DNA from: Pseudomonadota bacterium | GTDB lineage: Bacteria; Pseudomonadota; Gammaproteobacteria; Burkholderiales; Burkholderiaceae_E | Length of the DNA stretch: 7,671 bases | Assembly (NCBI GenBank): GCA_023389055.1 | Contig: JAEWFA010000030.1 | Location: 1-7,671 of the forward strand | Reading direction: 5' to 3' | Shown here: positions 1 to 7,045 of the stretch, in pieces | How positions within the stretch are numbered: the first letter of the stretch is position 1 | Layout of the letters: each line of letters opens with the position of its first letter | Notes under the pieces: generated by a model | Database searches by the model: none | What the model was told of the DNA's origin: nothing | Seen by the model: only the letters and a program-made list of their open reading frames with translations | Position numbers and translations under genes: made by a program

Positions 1-209
1 AGGCGATCCATCCGGAGGGGCACATCAACCCCAACGAGTGCATCAGCTGCCTGCACTGCCAGGTGCTGTACCACCACGACCACAAGTGCCCGGTGCGCGT
101 GCAGCGCCGCGTCAAGCGCGAGAAACGAGAGGCGATGGCGCGGCCCGCCGTGTCGGCCGATGTCGCGATGCCGATCACCGTGCACCGGCGCGTCAGCGAC
201 AGCGCATGA
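1..209 (+). CDS. nosR: NosR, C-terminal end (partial, 5' end outside window)
   Basis: This is the last 68 codons plus stop of a NosR protein; the reading frame begins at base 3. NosR is a polytopic inner-membrane flavo-iron-sulfur protein needed for nosZ expression, activity and probably electron supply to N2O reductase. The visible part has the NosR-type terminal cysteine cluster: PNECISCLHCQ, then a cysteine-proline (KCP) nine residues after the third Cys, giving C-x2-C-x2-C-x9-CP. The cysteine codons are at 39-41, 48-50, 57-59 and 87-89. The long x9 spacing differs from an ordinary ferredoxin CX2CX2CX3CP motif and matches what I recall of NosR C-termini. A basic stretch (RVQRRVKREKRE) and an Ala/Val-rich tail follow, ending at TGA 207-209. 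It lies 44 bp upstream of nosZ, the usual nosRZ order. The FMN and membrane domains are outside the window, so it could instead be another NosR/NapH-type ferredoxin, but position and motif favour NosR. Confidence 0.85.
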   Translation, partial: AIHPEGHINPNECISCLHCQVLYHHDHKCPVRVQRRVKREKREAMARPAVSADVAMPITVHRRVSDSA

Positions 210-239
210 AACGCGGGAACCGATCGATGTCTTTCGACC

Positions 240-247
240 AAGGAGGT
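240..247 (+). promoter_or_regulatory. Strong ribosome binding site of nosZ
   Basis: The sequence AAGGAGGT is a near-perfect anti-16S match, 6 nt before ATG 254. It decides the nosZ start over two in-frame upstream ATGs, at 206 (overlapping the nosR stop as ATGA) and 227, neither of which has a comparable site. A strong site fits the high level of NosZ seen in denitrifiers. Confidence 0.85.
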
Positions 248-253
248 CGAGCC

Positions 254-2257
254 ATGAACGAAGAAGAACGCAAGTCGCACCTGATCGACCCGACGCGCCG
301 CGCGGTGCTCGGCGGCGGAGCCAAGGCGGTCGCCGCCGCGGGGCTGGGCACCGTGCTGGCCGCGTGCGGACGCGAGGAGGAGAAGGCCGCGCCGCAGTCG
401 GGCGCCGACACGACCCAGGCAGGCGCATCGGCTCCGCCGGCTCCGCCCGCAGCGGCGGCGCCGGCTCCGGCTGCCGGGAGCGTGGAGGCAGCCATCGCGA
501 AGACGCACGTCGGTCCCGGCGAGCTCGACGAGTACTACGTGTTCTTCTCGAGCGGCCAGACGGGCGAGCTGCGCATCATGGGCCTTCCTTCGATGCGCGA
601 GTTGATGCGCGTGCCGGTGTTCAACCGTTGCAGCGCCACCGGCTGGGGGCAGACGAACGAGAGCCGCAAGGTACTGACCGAGGGGCTGACGCCCGAGACG
701 CGCAAATACCTCGAGAGCCGCGGCGGCATCTACCTGAACGGCGACCTGCACCACCCGCACATGTCGTTCACCGACGGCACCTACGACGGGCGCTATCTCT
801 ACATGAACGACAAGGCGAACACGCGCGTGGCACGCGTGCGCTGCGACGTGATGAAGTGCGACAAGATCATCGAGCTGCCGAACCAGCAGACGGTGCACGG
901 GCTGCGCGTGCAGAAGTATCCGAAGACCGGGTACGTGTTCTGCAACGGCGAGAACCGCGTACCGATCCCGAACGACGGCAACGACGTCGAGGACCACAAG
1001 AAGTACCAGTGCGTCTTCACGGCGGTGGACGGCGAGACGATGAAGGTCGCCTGGCAGGTGCTCGTCGACGGCAATCTCGACAACGTCGATGCCGACTACC
1101 AGGGCAAGTACGCGTTCTCCACCTGCTACAACTCGGAGGAGGGCTTGACGTTGGGCGAGATGACGTCGGCCGAGCAGGATTGGGTCGTCGTGTTCAACAT
1201 CGCGCGCATCGAGGAAGCGGTCAAGGCCGGCAAGGCGAAGATGATCGGCGGCGTTCCGGTCGTCGACGGCAAGCACGGTTCGCCGTTCACGCGCTATATC
1301 CCGGTTCCGAACAGCCCGCACGGCATCAACACCGCACCCGACGGGATCCACGTCGTCGCCAACGGGAAGCTGTCGCCGACGGTCACGGTCTTCGACGTAC
1401 GGAAGTTCGACGAACTGTTCGACGACAAGATCAAGCCGCGCGACTGCGTCGTCGCGGAGCCCGAGCTCGGACTCGGCCCGCTGCATACCGCCTTCGACGG
1501 TCGCGGCAACGCGTACACGACGCTGTTCATCGACAGCCAGATCTGCAAGTGGAGCATCCAGAAGGCGGTCGACAAGTTCGCCGGCAAGGACGTCGACCCG
1601 ATCGTCCACAAGCTCGACGTGCACTACCAGCCGGGGCACAACCACACGTCGATGGGGCAGACCAAGGAGGCCGACGGCAAGTGGCTGATCTCGCTGAACA
1701 AGTTCTCGAAGGACCGCTTCCTGAACGTGGGGCCGCTGAAGCCCGAATGCGACCAGCTGATCGACATCTCCGGCGACGAGATGGTGCTCGTGCACGATTC
1801 GCCGAGCTTCGCCGAGCCGCACGACGCGACGATCATCCATCGTTCGAAGGTGAACCCGGTCAACGTCTGGAAGCGCGACGATCCGATGTTCGCCGATGCC
1901 GTCGCGCAGGCGAAGGCCGACAACGTGGTGCTCGAGGAGGCGGCGAAGGTCGTCCGCGACGGCAAGAAGGTGCGCGTCTACATGTTCTCCGCCGCGCCGC
2001 TGTTCAGCCTCACGGAATTCACCGTGAAGCAGGGCGACGAGGTGACCGTCTACGTGACGAACCGCGACCAGATCGAGGACCTCACGCACGGGTTCACCAT
2101 CGTGAACTACGGCGTTGCGATGGAGGTCGGCCCCCAGGCCACCGCGTCGGTCACCTTCGTCGCCGACCGTCCGGGCGTCTATTGGTACTTCTGTCAATGG
2201 TTCTGTCACGCGCTCCACATGGAGATGAAGGGGCGCATGATGGTCGAGCGCGCGTAG
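254..2257 (+). CDS. nosZ: Nitrous oxide reductase NosZ, clade I (Tat type), with lipobox-like signal end
   Basis: This 667-residue protein is the terminal enzyme of denitrification, reducing N2O to N2 in the periplasm as a head-to-tail homodimer. Residues 12-38 form a twin-arginine signal (DPTRRAVLGG, R15-R16) that ends in L35-A-A-C38. An Ala/Pro-rich linker (about 43-75) follows. The seven-bladed propeller (about 90-560) supplies the CuZ histidines: H166-H167 (DLHHPH), H215 (TVHG), H356 (SPHG), H411 (GPLHT), H462 (PGHNH; H464 is the alternative) and H523 (EPHD). The C-terminal cupredoxin domain (about 570-667) holds the CuA ligands H612, C647, W649 (carbonyl), C651, H655 and M658 in FCQWFCHALHMEM. 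The spacings match Pseudomonas stutzeri NosZ as I recall it. No ligand is missing and the frame is intact. The ATG at 254 is chosen for its ribosome binding site and because it starts just before the Tat signal. nosD begins 7 bp after the stop. The odd point is the cysteine at the end of the signal, which suggests lipidation. Confidence 0.98.
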   Translation: MNEEERKSHLIDPTRRAVLGGGAKAVAAAGLGTVLAACGREEEKAAPQSGADTTQAGASAPPAPPAAAAPAPAAGSVEAAIAKTHVGPGELDEYYVFFSSGQTGELRIMGLPSMRELMRVPVFNRCSATGWGQTNESRKVLTEGLTPETRKYLESRGGIYLNGDLHHPHMSFTDGTYDGRYLYMNDKANTRVARVRCDVMKCDKIIELPNQQTVHGLRVQKYPKTGYVFCNGENRVPIPNDGNDVEDHKKYQCVFTAVDGETMKVAWQVLVDGNLDNVDADYQGKYAFSTCYNSEEGLTLGEMTSAEQDWVVVFNIARIEEAVKAGKAKMIGGVPVVDGKHGSPFTRYIPVPNSPHGINTAPDGIHVVANGKLSPTVTVFDVRKFDELFDDKIKPRDCVVAEPELGLGPLHTAFDGRGNAYTTLFIDSQICKWSIQKAVDKFAGKDVDPIVHKLDVHYQPGHNHTSMGQTKEADGKWLISLNKFSKDRFLNVGPLKPECDQLIDISGDEMVLVHDSPSFAEPHDATIIHRSKVNPVNVWKRDDPMFADAVAQAKADNVVLEEAAKVVRDGKKVRVYMFSAAPLFSLTEFTVKQGDEVTVYVTNRDQIEDLTHGFTIVNYGVAMEVGPQATASVTFVADRPGVYWYFCQWFCHALHMEMKGRMMVERA

Positions 2258-2264
2258 AGGCGAA

Positions 2265-3587
2265 GTGAAGGCCAGTCCGAAGCGACGAACCGAGGGCGGC
2301 GGCGCGCGACCGGCAATCGGGCGAGCCTCCTGGCTGCTGTGTGCCGCGATGATCGGATGCGCCGCGTCGGCGAATGCTGCAGAGCATCGGGCCGAGCCGG
2401 GCGCCTCGCTGCAGGCACTGGTCGACGCGGCACGGCCCGGCGACACGATCCGGCTGGCGCCGGGTCGGCACGCCGGGCCGCTGCGCGTCGATCGGCCGCT
2501 TTCGCTCGTCGGCGAGCGCGGCGCGATGCTCGTCGGTCCGGGCACCGGCAGCGTCGTCACGATCGCCGCCGACGACGTGCGCGTGGAAGGCCTCGAGATC
2601 ACCGGCTCGGGTCGGGACCTTCCCGCGATGGACTCGGCCGTGCTCGTCACGCGCGAAGCCCGGCGCGCGGTGGTTCGCGGCAACCGGCTTCTCGGCAACC
2701 TGTTCGGCGTCTACCTGCACGGCGCCGCCGGCTCGATCGTCGAAGCCAACGAGATCGTCGGCCGCACCGACCTGCGCCTGTCGGAAGCCGGCAACGGCGT
2801 GTCGATCTGGAACGCGCCCGGCGCGCAGGTGCTCGGCAACACGATCCGCAACGGGCGCGACGGGATCTTCGTGAAGACGAGCCGCGAGAACGTGTTCGCC
2901 GACAACACGTTCTCGCAGGTGCGCTTCGCGATCCACTACATGTACACCAACGACAGCCGCATCGTCGGCAACCGCTCGCGCGGAAATCACGTCGGCTGGG
3001 CGATCATGTACTCCGACCGGCTCGAGATCCGCGACAACGTCTCCGAGGGCGATCGCGACCACGGGATGCTGCTGCACTCGACGAACCTGTCGAAGGTCGT
3101 CGGCAACGTCGTGCGCGACGGGCGCGAGAAATGCGTGTTCGTCTACAACGCCACGCGCAACGAACTGCGCGAGAACTGGTTCGAGCGCTGCCCGATCGGC
3201 ATTCATTTCACCGCCGGCTCCGACGGCAACGTGATGACCGGCAACGCCTTCGTCGCCAACCGTGTGCAGGTCAAGTACGTCGGCACGCGCTTCGTCGACT
3301 GGGCGCACGAAGGACGCGGCAACTACTGGAGCGACAACGCCGCCTTCGATCTCGACGGCGACGGGGTCGCCGACCGCCCGTACCGGCCGAACGACGTGAT
3401 GGACGAGGTGCTGTGGACGTTGCCGGCCGCCAAGGCACTGCTGAACAGCCCGGCGGTGCAGATGGTGCGCTGGGCGCAGGCGCGCTTTCCCGCGTTGTAT
3501 CCCGGTGGAGTCGTCGACAGCGCGCCGCTGATGCGCCCGCCGCGCCTGCCGGTCGACAGCCCCGCGCCGTCCGGGGCGCGCGGATGA
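2265..3587 (+). CDS. nosD: NosD, periplasmic copper-site maturation protein
   Basis: This 440-residue protein is the periplasmic beta-helix partner of the NosFY transporter. It takes copper from NosL and is required to assemble the CuZ site of NosZ. The basic n-region (residues 1-20) and hydrophobic segment (about 21-38, LLCAAMIGCAASANA) look like a Sec signal cut near A38. Residues about 48-345 are a run of right-handed beta-helix coils with recurrent turns such as GN-x-x-x-x-N and VxGNxxxxN (e.g. 139-150, 190-200, 235-245, 279-285). The NosD C-terminal hallmark follows: GNYWSD at 352-357, an Asp-rich loop DLDGDGVADRPYRPND at 362-377, then the helix LLNSPAVQMVRWAQ and the VVDSAPLM end. The start is GTG 2265, with a weak GAGG 4 nt upstream. 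The next Met (29) would destroy the signal peptide. The gene is 7 bp after nosZ, and its stop overlaps nosF by 4 bp (ATGA), so translational coupling is likely. Length is normal for the family. Confidence 0.96.
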   Translation: MKASPKRRTEGGGARPAIGRASWLLCAAMIGCAASANAAEHRAEPGASLQALVDAARPGDTIRLAPGRHAGPLRVDRPLSLVGERGAMLVGPGTGSVVTIAADDVRVEGLEITGSGRDLPAMDSAVLVTREARRAVVRGNRLLGNLFGVYLHGAAGSIVEANEIVGRTDLRLSEAGNGVSIWNAPGAQVLGNTIRNGRDGIFVKTSRENVFADNTFSQVRFAIHYMYTNDSRIVGNRSRGNHVGWAIMYSDRLEIRDNVSEGDRDHGMLLHSTNLSKVVGNVVRDGREKCVFVYNATRNELRENWFERCPIGIHFTAGSDGNVMTGNAFVANRVQVKYVGTRFVDWAHEGRGNYWSDNAAFDLDGDGVADRPYRPNDVMDEVLWTLPAAKALLNSPAVQMVRWAQARFPALYPGGVVDSAPLMRPPRLPVDSPAPSGARG

Positions 3588-4513
3588 CGGTGGCCGAATG
3601 GAGCGGCGTGACCAAGCGCTACGGCGGCATCACGGCCGTGCAGGACATAACGCTCGCGCTGCGAGCCGGCGAGGCGACGGCGCTGGTCGGGCACAACGGA
3701 GCAGGCAAGACGACGCTGATCAAGCTGATGCTCGGACTCGTGCGACCCGACGACGGCGCCGTGCGCGTGCTCGGCGTCGACCCGGTCGGCGCGCGTGGCG
3801 CCTCCGCGCGGCGTGCGCTCGGCTTCCTGCCGGAGAACGTCGCTTTCCACGGCGCGCTGACGGCGCGCGAATCGATGGCGTTCTATGCCCGGTTGAAGGG
3901 CCTGCCGGTGCGGGAGAACGATGCGCTGCTCGAGCGCGTGGGCATCGCGCATGCCGCGAACCGGCGCGTCGCCAGCTACTCGAAGGGAATGCGCCAGCGA
4001 CTGGGCATCGCACAGGCGCTGATCGGTTCGCCGCGCCTGCTGCTGTTCGACGAGCCGACGAGCGGGCTCGACCCCGATTCGCGCGACGAGGTCTACGAGA
4101 CGATCGACGAGTTGCGCTCGAGCGGCGCGACGGTCCTCGTCTCCACGCATGCGCTCGAAGAGATCGAGCGCCGCGTCGACCGCGCGGCGATCGTGCATCG
4201 CGGGCGCCTGGTGGCCGCCGGTTCGCTCGAGGAGTTGCGCCACGGCGCAGGCGCGCAACTGCGGCTGCGGCTTCGCGTGCGCGATTGCGCGACGCAGACG
4301 GTGCTCGCGCGGATGCCCGAAGCGGTGCGCTGCGTCGAGCGCGAAGTCGACGCGCTGACGCTGCTCGCGCCGATCGACGCGAAGATGCCCGTGCTGCGCG
4401 CAATCGGCTCGCTCGGCGAACTGGTGGAGGACGTCGACATCGAAGCACCGGGCCTGCAGCAGCTGTACCGCGACTGGATCGAATCGAGCGCCACGGAAGG
4501 GGCGCCGGCATGA
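3584..4513 (+). CDS. nosF: NosF, ABC transporter ATPase for N2O reductase maturation
   Basis: This 309-residue cytoplasmic ATPase powers the NosFY-NosD complex, which serves CuZ assembly, probably by moving a sulfur species across the membrane or driving conformational changes in NosD. All ABC motifs are visible: Walker A GHNGAGKTT (36-44), a Q-loop region FLPEN (81-85) with Glu in place of Gln, as I recall in other NosF proteins, signature YSKGMRQRL (132-140), Walker B RLLLFDEP (151-158, catalytic E157), D-loop SGLD (160-163) and H-loop H189 in VSTHALEE. About 100 residues follow the nucleotide-binding core and form the small accessory domain typical of this subfamily. The ATG overlaps the nosD stop (ATGA, 3584-3587), and the stop overlaps the nosY start in the same way, so the three proteins are probably made in coupled amounts. 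Generic ABC ATPases look similar; the NosF name rests on motifs plus operon position. Confidence 0.96.
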   Translation: MTVAEWSGVTKRYGGITAVQDITLALRAGEATALVGHNGAGKTTLIKLMLGLVRPDDGAVRVLGVDPVGARGASARRALGFLPENVAFHGALTARESMAFYARLKGLPVRENDALLERVGIAHAANRRVASYSKGMRQRLGIAQALIGSPRLLLFDEPTSGLDPDSRDEVYETIDELRSSGATVLVSTHALEEIERRVDRAAIVHRGRLVAAGSLEELRHGAGAQLRLRLRVRDCATQTVLARMPEAVRCVEREVDALTLLAPIDAKMPVLRAIGSLGELVEDVDIEAPGLQQLYRDWIESSATEGAPA

Positions 4514-5334
4514 ACGTGCTGACGATCGCCGCGCACGAGTTGCGCATCGGAATGCGCAACCGCTGGGCGGTGTCGACGACGCTGCTGCTCGCAGCGCTTG
4601 CGCTGTCGCTCGCGCTGCTCGGCAGCGCGCCGACCGGCGTCGTGAAGACCGACCCGCTCGCGGTCGTCGTCGTGAGCCTGTCGTCGCTCACGATCCTGCT
4701 CGTTCCGCTGATCGCGTTGATGCTGTCCTTCGACGCGATCGTCGGCGAGCACGAGCGCGGAACGCTGGCGTTGCTGTTGTCGTACCCGGTCGCGCGCTGG
4801 CAGATCGTCGTCGGCAAGATCATCGGGCAGACGACGATCCTCGGCTTCGCCACCATCGTCGGCTACGGCCTGGCCGGCATCGCTTTGTGGCAGGCGCGGG
4901 CGCCCGCGCAGCCCGCCTGGGGCGCCTTCGCCGCGATGGTCGGCACTTCGATCCTGCTCGGCGCGAGCTTCGTCGCGCTCGGCTGCCTGGCGAGCACGCT
5001 GGTGCGCGAGCGCGCCACCGCGGCGGGAATCGCCGTCGGGTTGTGGCTGTTCTTCGTGCTGCTGTACGACACCGCGCTGCTCGGCGTGCTCGTCGCCGAC
5101 CAGGGACGTACGATCGGTCGCACGGCGCTCGACGTGCTGCTGCTGCTCGATCCCGCCGATGCCTATCGCCTGTTCAACATGAGCGCGAGCGACACCGTTT
5201 CGGTCTACAGCGGGATGGCCGGTCCGGGAGACGCGAGCCGGCTTCCGGTCGCGGCCCTGCTCGGCGCGCTCGTCGCGTGGGTCGTCGTCCCCGCTCTGGC
5301 GGCCGTGGCGGCGTTTCGTCGCAGGCCGGTGTGA
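4510..5334 (+). CDS. nosY: NosY, ABC transporter membrane subunit
   Basis: This 274-residue integral inner-membrane protein pairs with NosF and docks NosD on its periplasmic side for NosZ copper-site maturation. About six hydrophobic segments are readable, near residues 21-38, 50-75, 103-126, 138-164, 172-196 and 246-268, which fits the ABC-2 type permease fold of NosY. An amphipathic N-terminal stretch (IAAHELRIGMRNRWA) precedes the first helix. The loop after the second helix, FDAIVGEHERGTLALLLSYPVARWQIVVGK (74-103), is the conserved cytoplasmic coupling region of ABC-2 permeases that contacts the ATPase. The ATG is within the nosF stop (ATGA), with GGAAGGGG at 4495-4502 seven nt upstream. 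nosL starts 14 bp after the stop. Length and order are standard and nothing is missing. Confidence 0.95.
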   Translation: MNVLTIAAHELRIGMRNRWAVSTTLLLAALALSLALLGSAPTGVVKTDPLAVVVVSLSSLTILLVPLIALMLSFDAIVGEHERGTLALLLSYPVARWQIVVGKIIGQTTILGFATIVGYGLAGIALWQARAPAQPAWGAFAAMVGTSILLGASFVALGCLASTLVRERATAAGIAVGLWLFFVLLYDTALLGVLVADQGRTIGRTALDVLLLLDPADAYRLFNMSASDTVSVYSGMAGPGDASRLPVAALLGALVAWVVVPALAAVAAFRRRPV

Positions 5335-5344
5335 GGAGGAGGAA
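5335..5344 (+). promoter_or_regulatory. Ribosome binding site of nosL
   Basis: The purine run GGAGGAGGAA lies directly after the nosY stop. Its AGGAGG core (5337-5342) sits 6 nt before GTG 5349. It decides the non-ATG start of nosL, because no ATG lies in frame at a suitable distance before the signal peptide. Confidence 0.75.
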
Positions 5345-5348
5345 CATC

Positions 5349-5918
5349 GTGCGGTCGCCGATCCCCCGCCTGCGGGCGCGAAGCCTCGCGCTCGCATTCG
5401 CGATCGTCACCACCGCGTCGGGGCTCTCCGGCTGCGAGCGGGCGTCGCCGTCGGCACCGCCGCCTTCGCCCAACGAAGTGCTCGCCGAGGCCACCGGCTA
5501 CTACTGCGGAATGTTGCTGTCGGACCACGAAGGGCCGAAGGGCCAGGTCCATCTTCGCGGGCGCGACGCGCCGTTGTGGTTCTCGTCGGTTCGCGACACG
5601 CTGGCGTTCCTGCGCCTGCCCGAGGAGCCGCGCGACATCGCTGCCGTGTATGTCAACGACATGGCGCGAGCGCGCAACTGGGCGCAGCCCGAGCCGGGCG
5701 CGTGGGTCGAGGCGCACGAAGCGTGGTTCGTCGTCGGCAGCGACCGGACGGGAGGCATGGGTGCGCCCGAGGCGATACCTTTTTCGCGCAAGGACGCCGC
5801 GCAGGCTTTCGTCGCGCAGCACGGCGGACGGCTCGCGCGCCTGGACGAGATTCCCGACGATTACGTGCTCGGCGCCGTCGGCGCCGCCGCCGGAGCGCAT
5901 CCGGCGGCGGGTCATTGA
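5349..5918 (+). CDS. nosL: NosL, copper chaperone lipoprotein
   Basis: This 189-residue membrane-anchored periplasmic protein binds Cu(I) and hands it to NosD for building the copper sites of NosZ. Residues 1-28 form a signal peptide ending in the lipobox L26-S-G-C29 (GLSGCERA), so C29 should be the lipidated residue. A short Ser/Pro linker (33-41) leads into the NosL fold. The family signature GYYCGM (C53-G54-M55) contains likely copper-binding residues. A second conserved stretch, GGMGAPEAIPFS (135-146), supplies another Met, and the protein ends in His (H184, H189), which may or may not bind metal. GTG 5349 is chosen for its ribosome binding site and because it gives a normal signal peptide. 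The gene sits between nosY and nosX, as in other clade I operons. The last codons form a strong GC hairpin, described separately. Confidence 0.93.
   Translation: MRSPIPRLRARSLALAFAIVTTASGLSGCERASPSAPPPSPNEVLAEATGYYCGMLLSDHEGPKGQVHLRGRDAPLWFSSVRDTLAFLRLPEEPRDIAAVYVNDMARARNWAQPEPGAWVEAHEAWFVVGSDRTGGMGAPEAIPFSRKDAAQAFVAQHGGRLARLDEIPDDYVLGAVGAAAGAHPAAGH
5884..5910 (+). repeat. Perfect inverted repeat (hairpin) at the 3' end of nosL
   Basis: CCGCCGCCGG (5884-5893) and CCGGCGGCGG (5901-5910) are exact reverse complements: a 10-bp all-GC stem with a 7-nt loop. It lies inside the last codons of nosL, 5 nt before the TGA. No T-run follows, so it is not a standard intrinsic terminator. It may stabilise the upstream mRNA or dampen read-through into nosX, or be a by-product of an Ala/Gly/Pro-rich tail in a GC-rich genome. 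Confidence 0.5.
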
Positions 5919-5960
5919 GCGAGGCTTGCATGGCGCGGACGAGCGCGCTTCATCGACAGC

Positions 5961-5969
5961 GAGGTGAGG
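5961..5969 (+). promoter_or_regulatory. Ribosome binding site of nosX
   Basis: GAGGTGAGG lies immediately before the ATG at 5971. The GAGGT part is at a usable distance (5 nt). It supports this start within the 52-bp nosL-nosX gap, in which I see no promoter or operator. Confidence 0.6.
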
Positions 5970-5970
5970 G

Positions 5971-6993
5971 ATGAGACCGGTATCTGCATCGCGCAGGCGT
6001 TTCCTGGCGGTGGTCGGCGCGTCGGCCGCGTGTGGCGGGCTGCCCGTCGTCGCGGCGACGGCCCGGGGCACGCCGGATCCCGTCGTCTGGAAGGGCACCG
6101 CGCTGGGCGCGGCTGCGTCGATCACGCTGGTGCACGAGGATCGCGCCCATGCGCTGCGCGTGCTAAACGAGTGCATCGACGAAGTCGAGCGCCTGGAGCG
6201 CATCTTCAGCCTGTACCGCGGCGACTCGGCGTTGACGCGGCTGAACGAAGCGGGCGAATTGCGCGAGCCGCCGGTCGAGTTCGTCGAGTTGCTCGCGGCG
6301 TCGCTCGCGCTCGCGCGCGCGAGCGACGGCGCCTTCGACCCGACCGTGCAGCCGTTGTACCGGCTGTACGAAGCGCACTTCCGATCGCCGGGCGCGGCCC
6401 CCGAGGGGCCTTCCGCGCAGGCGATCGCCCAGGTGCTGCAGAGCGTGGATCATCGCCGCGTCGACGTCGCGGCCGATCGCGTCGCGCTCGGCCGGCGCGG
6501 GATGGCGATCACGTTGAACGGCATCGCGCAGGGCTACGTCACCGATCGAGTCGCCGACCGCCTACGTGGTGAAGGCTTCGAAGGCGTGGCGATCGACCTC
6601 GGCGAAGCGCGCGCAGCGGGACGACGCGCCGACGGTCGCGCGTGGGCGGCAGCGGTCGTCGACCCCGAGCGGCCGGCGCGCACGCTGTTCGAGCTTGCGA
6701 TGGGCGATGCCCCGGGCCAGGTCGCCGCGCTCGCCACTTCGGCCGGCGCCGGTACGCGCTTCGGAGCCGACCCGCGCGTGCATCACCTGTTCGACCCCCA
6801 CACGGGTCGGAGCGCGAATCGCTACACGCAGGTCTCGGTGGCGGCGCCGCGCGCGACGATCGCCGATGGGCTGTCCACTGCGTTGTCGATCGTCGATCCC
6901 GAGCGCGGCAGGCGACTGCTCGCGGCCAATCCGGGGACGCGCGCATGGCTGCTGCGCGCCGACGGAACGATCGAGGCTGCGCCGCGCGCCTGA
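5971..6993 (+). CDS. nosX: NosX, ApbE-family FMN transferase (NosR flavinylation)
   Basis: This 340-residue periplasmic flavin transferase uses FAD to attach FMN to a threonine of its target, which for NosX is NosR. The N-terminus is a twin-arginine signal, SASRRRFLAVVGASAA (R8-R10), cut perhaps near residue 29. ApbE features appear in order: SLYRGDSALTRLN (80-92), DGAFDPTVQPL (119-129), TLNGIAQGYVTDRVADRL (181-198), AIDLGEARAAG (207-217), ATSAGAGTRFG (255-265), HHLFDPHTGRSAN (271-283) and IADGLSTALSIVD (297-309). D299 and T303 sit at the usual magnesium-site position. The Gln in NGIAQG replaces the Lys of many ApbE proteins and, as I recall, is usual in the NosX branch. The gene follows nosL by 52 bp and precedes a nosR 5' end by 52 bp, so the transferase lies beside its presumed substrate. 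A general ApbE role is possible, but the context favours NosX. Confidence 0.93.
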   Translation: MRPVSASRRRFLAVVGASAACGGLPVVAATARGTPDPVVWKGTALGAAASITLVHEDRAHALRVLNECIDEVERLERIFSLYRGDSALTRLNEAGELREPPVEFVELLAASLALARASDGAFDPTVQPLYRLYEAHFRSPGAAPEGPSAQAIAQVLQSVDHRRVDVAADRVALGRRGMAITLNGIAQGYVTDRVADRLRGEGFEGVAIDLGEARAAGRRADGRAWAAAVVDPERPARTLFELAMGDAPGQVAALATSAGAGTRFGADPRVHHLFDPHTGRSANRYTQVSVAAPRATIADGLSTALSIVDPERGRRLLAANPGTRAWLLRADGTIEAAPRA

Positions 6994-7021
6994 CGTCTTC
7001 GGATCGGCGAAACGGGTTCGA

Positions 7022-7042
7022 CGCCGCCTTATACTGGCGGCG
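7022..7042 (+). repeat. Inverted repeat with AT-rich loop upstream of the second nosR
   Basis: CGCCGCC (7022-7028) and GGCGGCG (7036-7042) pair exactly around the 7-nt loop TTATACT. The element occupies most of the 3' half of the 52-bp nosX-nosR gap and ends 3 nt before the ATG at 7046. It could be an operator, an RNA hairpin that hides the ribosome binding site, or a weak terminator for nosX transcripts. No T-run follows. It does not match an FNR/DNR-type TTGAT-N4-ATCAA box. Confidence 0.4.
7030..7035 (+). promoter_or_regulatory. Possible -10 promoter element for the second nosR
   Basis: TATACT differs from the sigma-70 consensus TATAAT at one position and stands out in very GC-rich surroundings. 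No good -35 hexamer lies 16-18 bp upstream (the region reads GGCGAAACGGG), so support is weak. If used, transcription would start at about 7042, within a few bases of the ATG, giving a near-leaderless message. Confidence 0.3.
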
Positions 7043-7045
7043 CTC

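Noticed and set aside
38..253. Upstream extension of the nosZ frame back to base 38
   Set aside because: It overlaps the NosR C-terminus out of frame, adds a non-conserved Arg/Pro-rich stretch before the Tat signal, and is excluded by the strong ribosome binding site at 240-247.
210..253. Search for an FNR/DNR (TTGAT-N4-ATCAA) box or promoter between nosR and nosZ
   Set aside because: No convincing half-sites or promoter hexamers are visible in the 44-bp gap; only the ribosome binding site is clear.
160..2268. Plus-strand 702-codon frame overlapping nosZ
   Set aside because: It is an out-of-frame reading of nosZ, dominated by Arg. NosZ in the other frame has all copper ligands, so this is a GC artefact.
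2339..2364. Possible lipobox in the NosD signal (MIGC, Cys32)
   Set aside because: Met at -3 is atypical and a better signal peptidase I site (ANA, residues 36-38) follows at once. NosD is normally a soluble periplasmic protein.
2151..3308. Minus-strand open frame of 385 codons opposite nosD
   Set aside because: Antisense shadow of nosD. The repetitive V/A/D/H/R composition mirrors the beta-helix coding sequence, and no plausible start signal or family was recognised.
4093..5397. Long open frame on the minus strand (434 codons) opposite nosF/nosY
   Set aside because: It lies antisense to two clearly recognised genes. Its translation is Arg/Ala/Asp-rich and low in complexity with no domain, as expected from the third-position GC bias of the + strand genes.
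6601..6660. Apparent departure from the ApbE consensus in NosX (IDLGEARAAG lacking GG, and NGIAQG lacking Lys)
   Set aside because: These variants agree with my recollection of the NosX branch of the ApbE family, and the other motifs, including D299/T303, are intact, so I do not call the enzyme defective.
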